Of a DNA stretch of 64,000 nucleotides, positions 54,623 to 63,796 are shown in pieces. The DNA lies in the NCBI RefSeq assembly GCF_016765695.1, contig NZ_JAETGO010000034.1, positions 1-64,000 of the forward strand. The letters are read 5' to 3'. Origin of the DNA: Sporosalibacterium faouarense (GTDB lineage: Bacteria; Bacillota; Clostridia; Tissierellales; VENL01). The notes beneath the pieces were generated by a model. That model made no database searches. It was not told the DNA's origin and saw only the letters and a list, made by a program, of their open reading frames with translations. The position numbers and the translations under genes were made by a program. The first letter of the stretch is position 1. Every line of letters begins with the position of its first letter.

Positions 54623-54666
54623 AGATTAAATTCAACATAAATCGACATTTAAATATTTTTATAATC

Positions 54667-54693
54667 AGACCCTAATAAAACAGGGTCTTTCTT
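54667..54693 (+). terminator. Terminator after the uvrC-hprK-PHP unit
   Basis: AGACCCT, eight-base loop, AGGGTCT, TTCTT. Confidence 0.8.
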
Positions 54694-54737
54694 AATGAAA
54701 TAATAAATTTTTGTAACATTAATTACCCCCCTATTTA

Positions 54738-54766
54738 TTGACTTTCTAAGTATAGTTTACTATACT
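54738..54766 (+). promoter_or_regulatory. Sigma-A promoter of the PFOR gene
   Basis: TTGACT (54738-54743), exact 17-nt spacer, TATACT (54761-54766), 66 nt before the start codon. Confidence 0.82.
54749..54766. promoter_or_regulatory. Palindromic operator over the PFOR -10 box
   Basis: AGTATAGT-TT-ACTATACT: 8-bp perfect arms with a 2-bp centre, ending exactly with the -10 hexamer. A dimeric repressor here would block the polymerase. It does not match the Rex consensus TTGTTAA-N4-TTAACAA. Confidence 0.55.
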
Positions 54767-54832
54767 AAAGTTATGCTGTATGCTAAAATATTATCAAATA
54801 AATAATATATAATACCAAAAGGGGGTTAACCA

Positions 54833-57800
54833 ATGGCTAAAGTTATGAAAACCATGGATGGAAATACTGCTGCTGCCTATGTATCCTACGCATTCACAGA
54901 CGTAGCTGCAATATATCCAATTACACCTTCATCTGACATGGCACAACACGTAGATGAATGGGCGGCCCATGGACAAAAGAATATTTTCGGTCAAACTGTA
55001 GATGTGACTGAACTACAATCAGAAGGCGGGGCTTCAGGTGCAGTTCATGGTTCACTACAAGGTGGAGCTTTAACTACTACTTTTACAGCTTCACAAGGTT
55101 TATTACTTATGATTCCAAACATGTATAAAATGGCTGGTGAGTTATTACCAGGAGTTTTCCATGTAAGTGCACGTGCTGTTGCAACTCATGCACTATCAAT
55201 TTTTGGAGATCACTCAGATGTTATGGCAACTAGACAAACAGGATTTGCTATGATTTCATCTGGAAGTGTTCAAGAAGTTATGGATCTTGCTGGTGTTGCA
55301 CACTTAGGTGCTATCAAGTCAAGAGTACCATTCTTACATTTCTTTGATGGATTTAGAACATCTCATGAAATTCAAAAGGTTGAAGTAATTGAGTATGACG
55401 AATTTGCTAAATTAGTAGATTACGATGCAATCAATGAATTTAGAAACAGAGCTTTAAATCCAGAACATCCTGTGACAAGAGGTACTGCTCAGAATCCAGA
55501 TATATTCTTCCAAGCGAGAGAATCATCAAATAAATTCTACGATGCAGTTCCAGATATGGTTGCAGATTATATGAAAGAAATCAGCAAAATAACTGGTAGA
55601 GAGTACAAACCATTTAACTATTATGGTGCAGAAGACGCTGAACGTGTAATAATAGCTATGGGATCAGTTATTGAGACTGCTGAAGAAACGGTTGATTATT
55701 TATTATCAAAAGGAGAAAAGGTTGGATTAATTAAGGTTCGTTTATACAGACCATTTTCTGCTAAATATTTCTTCGATGTATTACCTAGTACAGTTGAAAA
55801 AATAGCAATACTAGATAGAACTAAAGAGCCAGGGGCACTTGGAGAACCATTGTATCAAGACGTTCGTACTTTATTCTATGAAGAAGAGAAGCAACCTATT
55901 ATTGTTGGAGGACGTTATGGTTTAGGATCTAAAGATACAACTCCTTCACAAATTAAATCAGTATTTGATAACTTAAAGCAAGACGAGCCTAAAAATGGCT
56001 TTACAATAGGAATAAATGATGATGTAACTCATACATCACTTGAAATAAAAGAAGAAATAAATACAGCTCCAGAGGGAACTATAAGATGTAAGTTCTGGGG
56101 ACTTGGTTCAGATGGTACGGTAGGAGCTAACAAGAATGCAATTAAGATTATTGGTGATAACACTGATATGTATGCTCAAGGATACTTCTCTTATGACAGT
56201 AAGAAATCAGGTGGAGTTACTGTATCTCACTTAAGATTTGGTAAGAAGCCAATCAAGTCTACTTACTTAATTGATGAGTCTGATTTCGTATCATGCTCTA
56301 TGCAGTCATATGTAGAGCAATATGAAATATTAAAAGGACTTAAGGATGGAGGAACATTCCTACTTAATACCCTTTGGTCACAAGATGAAATAGAAGAAAA
56401 ATTACCAGCGGAAATGAAGAAGTACATAGCTGATCATAATATTAATTTCTATACTATTAACGCTACTAAGATTGCGTCTGAAATAGGTCTAGGAAATAGA
56501 ACTAATATGGTTATGCAAGCTGCATTCTTCAAATTAGCTGAAGTTATAGATATTGATGATGCTATTAAATATCTAAAAGATGCTATAGTTAAATCCTATG
56601 GTAAGAAAGGTGAAAAGATAGTTAATATGAACTATGAAGCTGTTGAACGTGGTATCAAGGCATTAGAAAAAGTTGAAGTTCCTTCTGCTTGGAGTGGTGA
56701 AGAAGCTGCAACTCAAGTTGCTGCAACTACAGAAGAGCCAGGATTCATTAAAGATATATTAAGACCTATAAATAAACAAGATGGAGATTCACTTCCTGTA
56801 AGTACATTTGTAGGAGCAGAAGATGGTACATTTGAAAATGGTAGTGCCGCTTATGAAAAACGTGGTATTGCTGTTAACGTTCCAGAGTGGAAAATAGATA
56901 GCTGTATTCAATGTAATCAGTGTTCTTTCGTATGTCCACACGCTGCAATAAGACCATTCCTAGTGAATGAAGAAGAAAAAGAAAACGCACCAGAGACATT
57001 TGAAACTAAGAAAGCATTAGGTAAAGGCTTTGATGGGTTAGAATATAGAATTCAAGTAAGTGCATTAGATTGTACTGGATGTGGAAACTGTGCGGCTATT
57101 TGTCCATCTAAAGAAAAATCATTAATTATGAAGCCTTTAGAAACTCAAATTGATCCACAAATTGATAACTGGAATTATGCTATGACAGTGTCTGAGAAGA
57201 AAGATTTAATGTCATTAAATACAGTTAAAGGAAGTCAGTTTGCACAACCATTACTTGAGTTCTCAGGAGCTTGTGCTGGCTGTGGAGAGACTCCATATGC
57301 AAAAACAGTTACACAATTATTTGGAGATAGAATGATCGTTGCTAACGCTACAGGTTGTTCTTCAATCTGGGGTGGATCAGCACCTTCGACTCCATACTGC
57401 AAAAACTCTGAAGGTAAAGGTCCTGCTTGGGCTAACTCATTATTCGAAGATAATGCTGAATATGGATATGGTATGGCATTAGCAGTTAAGAAAATGAGAA
57501 GTACTCTTGAAAGTATAATGACTGAATTAGTAAAACTTGATGTACCTGAAGAAATTAAAAATGCTTGTAACGAATGGATAAGTGGTAAGAATGATGCAGG
57601 TGCTTCTAAGGCTGCAGCAATAAAACTACTTCCATTATTAGACAATAACAATGTAGAGGATGAAAGAGCTAAAGCAATCCTTAAAGAAATAGCTGAAAAG
57701 AAAGACTATCTAATCAAGAAGTCTGTATGGATTGTTGGTGGAGACGGATGGGCTTATGATATCGGTTACGGTGGATTAGACCATGTACTTGCATCAGGAG

Positions 57801-58369
57801 AAAATGTAAACGTACTAGTATTTGATACTGAAGTTTACTCCAACACTGGTGGACAGTCTTCAAAAGCTACTCCAACTGCAGCTGTTGCTAAGTTTGCTGC
57901 TTCTGGTAAGAAAGTTAGAAAGAAAGACTTAGGGTTAATGGCTTCAAATTATGGATATGTATATGTTGCTCAAGTATCTATGGGAGCTAATAAGAACCAG
58001 TTTATGAAGGCGTTAGTTGAAGCTGAAAGCTATGACGGACCTTCAATAATCATTGCTTATGCTCCTTGTATCAACCATGGTATTAAAGGTGGTATGGGTA
58101 AAGCTCAAGAACAGTCTAAAGCTGCTGTTGAGGCTGGTTACTGGCACTTATGGAGATATAATCCACTTCTAGAAGAGGAAGGAAAGAATCCATTTGTTCT
58201 AGATTCTAAAGAGCCAACGGCTTCATTCCAAGACTTCTTAAGAAGTGAAGTAAGATATACTTCATTAGAGAAGACATTCCCAGAAGTTGCTGCTGCGTTA
58301 TTCAAGAAAGCAGAAGGGGATGCACAAGCAAGATATAAGACTTATAAGCGTTTAGCTGACGCTGAATAA
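54833..58369 (+). CDS. nifJ: Pyruvate:ferredoxin (flavodoxin) oxidoreductase, single-chain
   Basis: 1178 residues, the full homodimeric form with all domains fused. N-terminal pyrimidine-binding domain ('AAAYVSYAFTDVAAIYPITP'), gamma domain ('WGLGSDGTVGANKNAIKIIG'), two 4Fe-4S sites ('CIQCNQCSFVCPHA' and 'CTGCGNCAAICPSKE'), a further Cys pair 'CAGCGETPYAK' near the proximal cluster, and TPP binding 'GGDGWAYDIGYGGLDHVLAS' with 'DTEVYSNTGGQSSKATP'. It oxidises pyruvate to acetyl-CoA and CO2 and reduces ferredoxin, the central step of anaerobic energy metabolism. GC content and codon choice look richer than in neighbours, as expected for a highly expressed gene. Own promoter and terminator. Confidence 0.98.
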   Translation: MAKVMKTMDGNTAAAYVSYAFTDVAAIYPITPSSDMAQHVDEWAAHGQKNIFGQTVDVTELQSEGGASGAVHGSLQGGALTTTFTASQGLLLMIPNMYKMAGELLPGVFHVSARAVATHALSIFGDHSDVMATRQTGFAMISSGSVQEVMDLAGVAHLGAIKSRVPFLHFFDGFRTSHEIQKVEVIEYDEFAKLVDYDAINEFRNRALNPEHPVTRGTAQNPDIFFQARESSNKFYDAVPDMVADYMKEISKITGREYKPFNYYGAEDAERVIIAMGSVIETAEETVDYLLSKGEKVGLIKVRLYRPFSAKYFFDVLPSTVEKIAILDRTKEPGALGEPLYQDVRTLFYEEEKQPIIVGGRYGLGSKDTTPSQIKSVFDNLKQDEPKNGFTIGINDDVTHTSLEIKEEINTAPEGTIRCKFWGLGSDGTVGANKNAIKIIGDNTDMYAQGYFSYDSKKSGGVTVSHLRFGKKPIKSTYLIDESDFVSCSMQSYVEQYEILKGLKDGGTFLLNTLWSQDEIEEKLPAEMKKYIADHNINFYTINATKIASEIGLGNRTNMVMQAAFFKLAEVIDIDDAIKYLKDAIVKSYGKKGEKIVNMNYEAVERGIKALEKVEVPSAWSGEEAATQVAATTEEPGFIKDILRPINKQDGDSLPVSTFVGAEDGTFENGSAAYEKRGIAVNVPEWKIDSCIQCNQCSFVCPHAAIRPFLVNEEEKENAPETFETKKALGKGFDGLEYRIQVSALDCTGCGNCAAICPSKEKSLIMKPLETQIDPQIDNWNYAMTVSEKKDLMSLNTVKGSQFAQPLLEFSGACAGCGETPYAKTVTQLFGDRMIVANATGCSSIWGGSAPSTPYCKNSEGKGPAWANSLFEDNAEYGYGMALAVKKMRSTLESIMTELVKLDVPEEIKNACNEWISGKNDAGASKAAAIKLLPLLDNNNVEDERAKAILKEIAEKKDYLIKKSVWIVGGDGWAYDIGYGGLDHVLASGENVNVLVFDTEVYSNTGGQSSKATPTAAVAKFAASGKKVRKKDLGLMASNYGYVYVAQVSMGANKNQFMKALVEAESYDGPSIIIAYAPCINHGIKGGMGKAQEQSKAAVEAGYWHLWRYNPLLEEEGKNPFVLDSKEPTASFQDFLRSEVRYTSLEKTFPEVAAALFKKAEGDAQARYKTYKRLADAE

Positions 58370-58380
58370 TATATGATTTA

Positions 58381-58411
58381 AAACACGGTCAAGTTATTGA
58401 CCGTGTTTTTT
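58381..58411 (+). terminator. Terminator after the PFOR gene
   Basis: AAACACGGTCAA, loop GTTA, TTGACCGTGTTT, further T. Confidence 0.92.
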
Positions 58412-58474
58412 CATACTCAAATTAAACATAAAGATATTTCTTATAGAATAATTATATCTATGGGGGGTGTCTTA

Positions 58475-59818
58475 ATGCTTAGGAAAACAGGTTTTCTAAT
58501 AAAGAGCATATTATCAATGATTCTGATAATGTTTATCATTGCATGGCCAGTTTATAATATCTTTATACATAAGGCTGATGTGGAAGACATGAATGATAAA
58601 TCTAAGGAGCAATGGAGAGGAGTAATAACTATATGGGATTATCCAAGACTAAATGTGGAGACTGGCAGCAGATATGGATGGATAACAGAAAAAATAAAGA
58701 GATTCGAAAAAGAGAATCCAGGAGTATATATAAAATTAGAGCCAATTGATTGGAGTACTGGGCCGATAAAACTAGAAGTAGGATTAAAGACAGGGAGGTT
58801 GCCAGATATAGCTCCTATAGGTAATGATTTTGTGTTTATGGAAGAAGAGGTACTGGAACCTTTAAACCCATACTTTAGTAAAGAAGAATTATCGAAATTC
58901 AAATATCAAGCTTTAAAAGCAGTATCCCATGATGATAAAATTTGGGGAATTCCCACCATGATGTCCACCTATGCCATGTTCATAAACTTAGAGTTATTTA
59001 GACAGAATGGAGTTGAACCGCCTACTGATGGAAATTGGACCTATGAAGAGTTTGTTGAGAAGATGAAGAAGTTAACATATGATTCAGATAATGACGAGGT
59101 AATAGATCATTACGGTATAACTTCATTTATTCAACCTAATTATTATAATGTTTGGGGAATAATATTAAGTGATGGAGGAGAGTTGATAGATGAGAATGGA
59201 AACTATAGTTTTTATGGAGAAAAGGCAATAAGTGGAGTAGAAAAACTAGTATCCCTCAATCAAGAATATAAAGTAACACCTGAAAATTTTGGTACTATAG
59301 ATGAAAACAAAGCTTGGGAGATGTTTTATAAGGATGAAACTGTTGCAGTTTATCCAACAGGAACATGGGCTGTTAGAGTTTTAGAGAATCAATATAGAAA
59401 AGGGGAAGGATTCGAATTTGCAGTTGTTAATTATCCAATAGGAGATAAAAAAGTACCTACATCATTAAATAGTAATGTAGCTTCCTATGGCATATTTAAA
59501 CAAGAGGATGAAGGTAAACGTCAAATGTGTGTTAAATTACTTAAGTTTTTAGTTCAAGATAAATATCAGAGGGAATTGGAAAGTTTAGGAATGTTTCCGA
59601 CTAAAAATAATATTAAAAATATGTACTCAGAAAATATAAATATGAAAAAGTTTGAAGATGCATTGGCATATACTCAAGTAGTTCCAAGACATAGAAAATG
59701 GAAGGATATAGATAGAATATTACAAAGCCAGATTAGAATGGCAGTAATTGGACAAAAATCTAGTCAAGAGGCTATAGAAGAAGCAAGAAATCAAATTGAA
59801 CAACTATTGAGGCAATGA
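58475..59818 (+). CDS. Extracellular solute-binding protein (family 1), membrane-anchored, orphan
   Basis: ATG 58475 follows GGGGGGTG; an in-frame ATG at 58397 would start inside the PFOR terminator. 447 residues. An N-terminal helix (about 8-32) lacks a lipobox Cys, so the protein appears anchored by an uncleaved helix instead of lipid. Sugar-binding fold motifs: 'VITIWDYPRLNVETGSRYGW', 'KIKRFEKENPGVYIKLEPID', 'GRLPDIAPIGNDF', 'WGIPTMMSTYAMFINLELF' and 'VAVYPTGTWAVRV'. Such proteins feed ABC importers of oligosaccharides, but no permease or ATPase gene adjoins, so it may serve a distant transporter or act as a sensor. Confidence 0.85.
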   Translation: MLRKTGFLIKSILSMILIMFIIAWPVYNIFIHKADVEDMNDKSKEQWRGVITIWDYPRLNVETGSRYGWITEKIKRFEKENPGVYIKLEPIDWSTGPIKLEVGLKTGRLPDIAPIGNDFVFMEEEVLEPLNPYFSKEELSKFKYQALKAVSHDDKIWGIPTMMSTYAMFINLELFRQNGVEPPTDGNWTYEEFVEKMKKLTYDSDNDEVIDHYGITSFIQPNYYNVWGIILSDGGELIDENGNYSFYGEKAISGVEKLVSLNQEYKVTPENFGTIDENKAWEMFYKDETVAVYPTGTWAVRVLENQYRKGEGFEFAVVNYPIGDKKVPTSLNSNVASYGIFKQEDEGKRQMCVKLLKFLVQDKYQRELESLGMFPTKNNIKNMYSENINMKKFEDALAYTQVVPRHRKWKDIDRILQSQIRMAVIGQKSSQEAIEEARNQIEQLLRQ

Positions 59819-59973
59819 AGGAGATAGTTAAGGTAAAATGTTGTTAATATTATAAAAAAAAGATATACTTAATTGTAGATACAAACAAAATTATAAAGTA
59901 AATATTGCAAATATATAATGAATTTTTATATGAAAATTCTTCAAATTATAAAAAAATTATGGAGTTGATAATA

Positions 59974-60888
59974 TTGAAAAAGGAAGAAATTTATAAGCTT
60001 ATAAAAGAGAAAATAAAAGTGGGTGAAATTAAATTAGATGAACCTATGAAAAATCATTCTTATTTTAAAATAGGAGGACCAGCTGATATTCTTGTTTTAC
60101 CAGGCACTATTGAAGAGATATCTGAAAGCATCAAAATATGTACAGACAACAATCTAAGATATCAAGTTATTGGAAATGGAACTAACCTATTGGTTAGAGA
60201 TAAGGGTATTAGAGGAGTAGTCATAAAAATAGATAAGAACTTTAGTGATATAGAAGTAAATAAAAATATAATTAAAGCACAAGCTGGGAGTTTAATTTCA
60301 AAGGTAGCTAAAGCTGCTTTAAAGAATTCTCTAACTGGATTTGAAGGATGTAGTGGTATACCTGGATCTTTAGGTGGAGCTGTGGCAATGAATGCAGGAG
60401 CATATGGAACTGAAATGAAGGACGTAATTAAATCAGTTAAATGTGTAGATAGAGACGGAAATATTTTAGAATACACCAATGAAGAAATGCATTTTGGGTA
60501 TAGACATAGTAGAGTTATAGAAGAGAATCTTATAGTTGTAGAAGCTGAAATTGAATTAAAAGTTGGCGACTATAACGAAATAAAAGCTAAGATGGATGAG
60601 CTTACAGATAAAAGAAATACTAAGCAACCTATTGATATGCCCAGTGCTGGAAGTACATTTAAAAGGCCTGAAGGTGATTATGCATCTAGGTTGATTGATG
60701 TATCAGGGCTGAGAGGTTTAAGATTTGGTGATGCTCAGGTATCAGAAAAGCATTGTGGATTTGTGGTAAATCTGGGTAATGCAACAGCTGAAGATGTGCT
60801 TCAACTGATAGGATTTATTCAGAAAACTGTTAAAGATAAGCATAATATTGAACTTGAGCCGGAAGTAAGAATAATAGGAGAAGAATAG
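59974..60888 (+). CDS. murB: UDP-N-acetylenolpyruvoylglucosamine reductase
   Basis: TTG 59974 is set 9 nt after GGAG (59961-59964), giving 304 residues and the usual MurB opening; an ATG at 59905 has no site. FAD-binding motifs 'KIGGPADILVLPGT', 'GNGTNLLVRDKG' and 'GCSGIPGSLGGAVAMNAGAY'. Catalytic Ser in 'PSAGSTFKRPEGDYASRLID' and Glu in 'EPEVRIIG'. Reduces the enolpyruvyl group to make UDP-MurNAc, the second step of peptidoglycan precursor synthesis. First gene of the murB-PHP-rapZ-yvcK string, with gaps of less than 20 nt. Confidence 0.97.
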   Translation: MKKEEIYKLIKEKIKVGEIKLDEPMKNHSYFKIGGPADILVLPGTIEEISESIKICTDNNLRYQVIGNGTNLLVRDKGIRGVVIKIDKNFSDIEVNKNIIKAQAGSLISKVAKAALKNSLTGFEGCSGIPGSLGGAVAMNAGAYGTEMKDVIKSVKCVDRDGNILEYTNEEMHFGYRHSRVIEENLIVVEAEIELKVGDYNEIKAKMDELTDKRNTKQPIDMPSAGSTFKRPEGDYASRLIDVSGLRGLRFGDAQVSEKHCGFVVNLGNATAEDVLQLIGFIQKTVKDKHNIELEPEVRIIGEE

Positions 60889-60905
60889 AAAGAGGAAGGG
60901 TTATT

Positions 60906-61637
60906 ATGAAAGTTTTTGCTGATTATCATACTCACACATTATATAGTCATGGAAAGGGTACTATAAGAGACAATGTAGAGAGTGCTATTAAAAAGGGATT
61001 GAGGGAAATTGCAATTGCTGACCATGGGGTAGGTCATTTAACATATGGTGTAAAGAAAAGAAATCTTTCAAAAATTAGAACTGAAATAGATGCTCTTAAT
61101 AAGGAATATAAAGAGATAAAGATACTTATGGGTATGGAGTGTAATATAATAAGCTATGATGGTGAGATAGATATTGATGATGAAATAATGGGGTATATAG
61201 ACATGTTACTAGTAGGATTTCATTTTGGAGCTAAGTTTAGAACCCTTAAAGATAGTTATAGGGCATATATACTTAACTATTGTAGTAGATTTTCAAAGAA
61301 TATAGATGAAAAAATTAGAAAACTTAACACAACGGCTACAATTAATGCAATCAATAGATATGATATAGATTTGATAACTCATCCTGGGGCAAAAGTTGAC
61401 ATTGATACTAAAGAGTTAGCAAAGGCAGCTGCTAAAAGAGGAACTGCACTTGAGATAAATTCCAGTCATGGTCAATTATCTTTAGAATACATAAAAATTG
61501 CTATGGAGGAAGATGTTAATTTTATCATTAGTAGTGATGCGCATACACCAGAAGATGTTGGAAATGTTGAAAAAGGTATTACTAGAGCCATTAAGGCCGG
61601 ACTAAAGGCAGAGAGGATACTTAATGCAGAAGATTAA
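60906..61637 (+). CDS. PHP-domain phosphoesterase, second copy
   Basis: ATG after AAAGAGGAAGG. 243 residues with the PHP metal ligands: '[14 protein letters not shown]', '[12 protein letters not shown]', '[16 protein letters not shown]', 'LLVGFH', '[10 protein letters not shown]' and '[12 protein letters not shown]'. It is clearly related to the PHP protein at 53867 but diverged, with a different middle part. Substrate unknown. Between murB and rapZ, 17 nt after the former; its end region reaches into the sequence just before the rapZ start. Confidence 0.9.
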   Translation: MKVFADYHTHTLYSHGKGTIRDNVESAIKKGLREIAIADHGVGHLTYGVKKRNLSKIRTEIDALNKEYKEIKILMGMECNIISYDGEIDIDDEIMGYIDMLLVGFHFGAKFRTLKDSYRAYILNYCSRFSKNIDEKIRKLNTTATINAINRYDIDLITHPGAKVDIDTKELAKAAAKRGTALEINSSHGQLSLEYIKIAMEEDVNFIISSDAHTPEDVGNVEKGITRAIKAGLKAERILNAED

Positions 61638-61650
61638 AGGAGTGAAAAGA

Positions 61651-62502
61651 GTGGAGTTTGTAATAATCACAGGATTATCTGGAGCAGGAAAGAGTCAAGC
61701 AATAAAAGTACTAGAGGATATTGGGTATTATTGTATGGACAACCTACCTCCAGCTTTATTACCAGACTTTGCAGAATTGTGCTATGAGTCTAAGAGAAAT
61801 ATAGATAAGGTAGGTGTGGTGGTTGATATTAGAGGGGGTAAGTTCTTTAATGATTTATTTAAGAGTCTAGATGCACTAAAATCCCATGGGTTCAAGTATA
61901 GAATTTTATTTTTAGATGCTTCTGATCAAGTGTTAATTAAAAGATATAAAGAACTTAGAAGACCTCATCCATTAAGTCCAGAAGGAAGAATCACCGATGG
62001 AATTGCAATGGAGCGAGGAAGGCTTATTGAGGTTAGAAAAAAAGCAGACCACATTATAGATACTACAAATTTAACCCTATCCTTGTTAAAAGAAGAAATG
62101 AAGGAAATTTTCTTAGAAGGCAAAGACAGTGATAATCTTACCATATCTGTAATATCCTTTGGATTTAAAAAAGGAGTATTATTAGACGCAGACTTAGTAT
62201 TTGATGTTAGGTTTTTACCTAATCCTCATTATGTTAGTGAGTTAAGGGAACATACTGGCAATGATAAGAATGTACAAGATTATGTAATGAAATGGGAAGA
62301 AAGTAATATATTTATTGAGAAGCTTAAAGATATGATAGATTTTTTAATTCCATTCTATATAAAAGAAGGAAAGACTCAGCTGGTAATAGGAATAGGGTGT
62401 ACGGGGGGAAAGCACAGATCTGTAACTATTGCCAATGTTTTGTATGAGCACTTGAAAAAGAATGACAGGAGAGTAATTATAGATCATAGGGATTGTCAAT
62501 AA
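61651..62502 (+). CDS. rapZ: RapZ/YvcJ-family nucleotide-binding protein
   Basis: GTG 61651 lies 8 nt after AAAGGAG and gives 283 residues, the family length; the ATG at 61624 would overlap the PHP gene. Walker A '[20 protein letters not shown]' near the N-terminus, '[15 protein letters not shown]', '[16 protein letters not shown]', and the C-terminal nucleotide/RNA-binding part with '[18 protein letters not shown]'. In Escherichia coli RapZ controls glucosamine-6-phosphate synthase through small RNAs; in Firmicutes YvcJ binds and hydrolyses nucleotides and its role is less defined. Followed 19 nt later by yvcK. Confidence 0.95.
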   Translation: MEFVIITGLSGAGKSQAIKVLEDIGYYCMDNLPPALLPDFAELCYESKRNIDKVGVVVDIRGGKFFNDLFKSLDALKSHGFKYRILFLDASDQVLIKRYKELRRPHPLSPEGRITDGIAMERGRLIEVRKKADHIIDTTNLTLSLLKEEMKEIFLEGKDSDNLTISVISFGFKKGVLLDADLVFDVRFLPNPHYVSELREHTGNDKNVQDYVMKWEESNIFIEKLKDMIDFLIPFYIKEGKTQLVIGIGCTGGKHRSVTIANVLYEHLKKNDRRVIIDHRDCQ

Positions 62503-62521
62503 TCTTTAAAGGAGTAAAATA

Positions 62522-63796
62522 ATGAGTATCTTAAAGTGGTTAAAACCTGGTCTGAAAATAAAGAGATGGGTATTATTGGGGATTATAGGAATATTAGTAT
62601 TAGGGGTTGGTTTATCATCAGTATTGAATAATTTATTTTCTGATATAAGAAGAATATTAGTTATAGATCCTATTTTAGTAGTTATAGGAATTTTATTGAT
62701 AATAATATCATTAAGACGGGGGATAACCTCCGTATTAATAGTTATGAGATATTATAAAAAAAATGTACAGCTTGATAGAGATTTAGTTAATGAATTATTA
62801 TATAAAGATAGGATATTAACTAAACGACCTAAAATAGTAGTAATTGGTGGTGGAACAGGTCTATCTGTTTTATTGAGAGGTCTAAAAGAGTATACTACTA
62901 ATATAACTGCCATAGTAACTGTAGCAGACGATGGTGGTGGTTCAGGAATACTAAGGGAAGACCTGGGAATGCTACCTCCTGGAGATATTAGAAGTTGTAT
63001 TTTAGCACTGGCTAATACAGAACCTACTATGGAAAAACTTCTTCAATATAGATTTAAAGAAGGAAAGCTTAAAGGACAGAGTTTTGGAAATCTATTTATT
63101 GCTGCAATGGATGGTATTTATGACAATTTTGAAATTGCTATAAAAGAAATGAGTAATGTTTTAGCAGTTACTGGACGGGTTTTACCAATGACTCTAGAGG
63201 ATGTTGAATTATATGCAAAACTTAAAAATGGGACTGTAATTAAAGGAGAATCAAATATTCCAGAGGAAAACATTAAGCTTGGTAGTGAAATAGATAAAGT
63301 ATTTATAAAACCAAGAAATAGCAGACCTCTAAATGAAGCATTAACGGCTATTAATGAGGCAGATTGTATTGTTTTAGGACCTGGAAGTCTTTATACTAGC
63401 GTGATTCCAAATCTTCTAGTTAGAGATATTACATATAAAATTTGGAGATCTAAGGCGATTAAGGTTTATATACCAAACGTTATGACCCAGCCTGGGGAGA
63501 CTGATGGGTATGATGTACTTCAACATGTAGAGGCCATATTAAGGCATAGTAAAAGAAATATTATAGATTACGTTATTACCAATATAGAGCCTATTCCTAA
63601 AAGTACATTAAATATATATGCTAAAGATGGAGCAAAGCCAATAATAATGACTGAAGAACAAGAAAAAGAATTAATGAAGAAGGATATTAAGGTTGTAAAA
63701 GATAAGCTGATAGATATAAAAAAGAATTATATTAGACATGATGCACCTAAGGTAAGTGAAATAATAATTGATTTAGTAAATAAAAAAAGATGGTGA
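62522..63796 (+). CDS. yvcK: Gluconeogenesis factor YvcK (GlmR), with N-terminal membrane segments
   Basis: ATG after AAAGGAG. 424 residues, about 100 longer than Bacillus YvcK: two added hydrophobic segments (about 17-37 and 43-64) precede the core, so this form is probably membrane-tethered. Core motifs: 'VVIGGGTGLSVLLRGLKEY', 'TVADDGGGSGILREDLGMLP', 'PGDIRSCILALANTEP', 'GNLFIAAMDGIYDNFEIA', 'LGPGSLYTSVIPNLLV' and 'NVMTQPGETDGYDV'. YvcK binds UDP-GlcNAc and adjusts carbon flow between metabolism and cell wall. Last complete gene; whiA, the usual neighbour, is not in the remaining 204 nt. Confidence 0.95.
   Translation: MSILKWLKPGLKIKRWVLLGIIGILVLGVGLSSVLNNLFSDIRRILVIDPILVVIGILLIIISLRRGITSVLIVMRYYKKNVQLDRDLVNELLYKDRILTKRPKIVVIGGGTGLSVLLRGLKEYTTNITAIVTVADDGGGSGILREDLGMLPPGDIRSCILALANTEPTMEKLLQYRFKEGKLKGQSFGNLFIAAMDGIYDNFEIAIKEMSNVLAVTGRVLPMTLEDVELYAKLKNGTVIKGESNIPEENIKLGSEIDKVFIKPRNSRPLNEALTAINEADCIVLGPGSLYTSVIPNLLVRDITYKIWRSKAIKVYIPNVMTQPGETDGYDVLQHVEAILRHSKRNIIDYVITNIEPIPKSTLNIYAKDGAKPIIMTEEQEKELMKKDIKVVKDKLIDIKKNYIRHDAPKVSEIIIDLVNKKRW

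Noticed and set aside
58397-58474. N-terminal extension of the solute-binding protein from ATG 58397
   Set aside because: It would start inside the PFOR terminator hairpin and lacks a ribosome site; ATG 58475 has GGGGGGTG.
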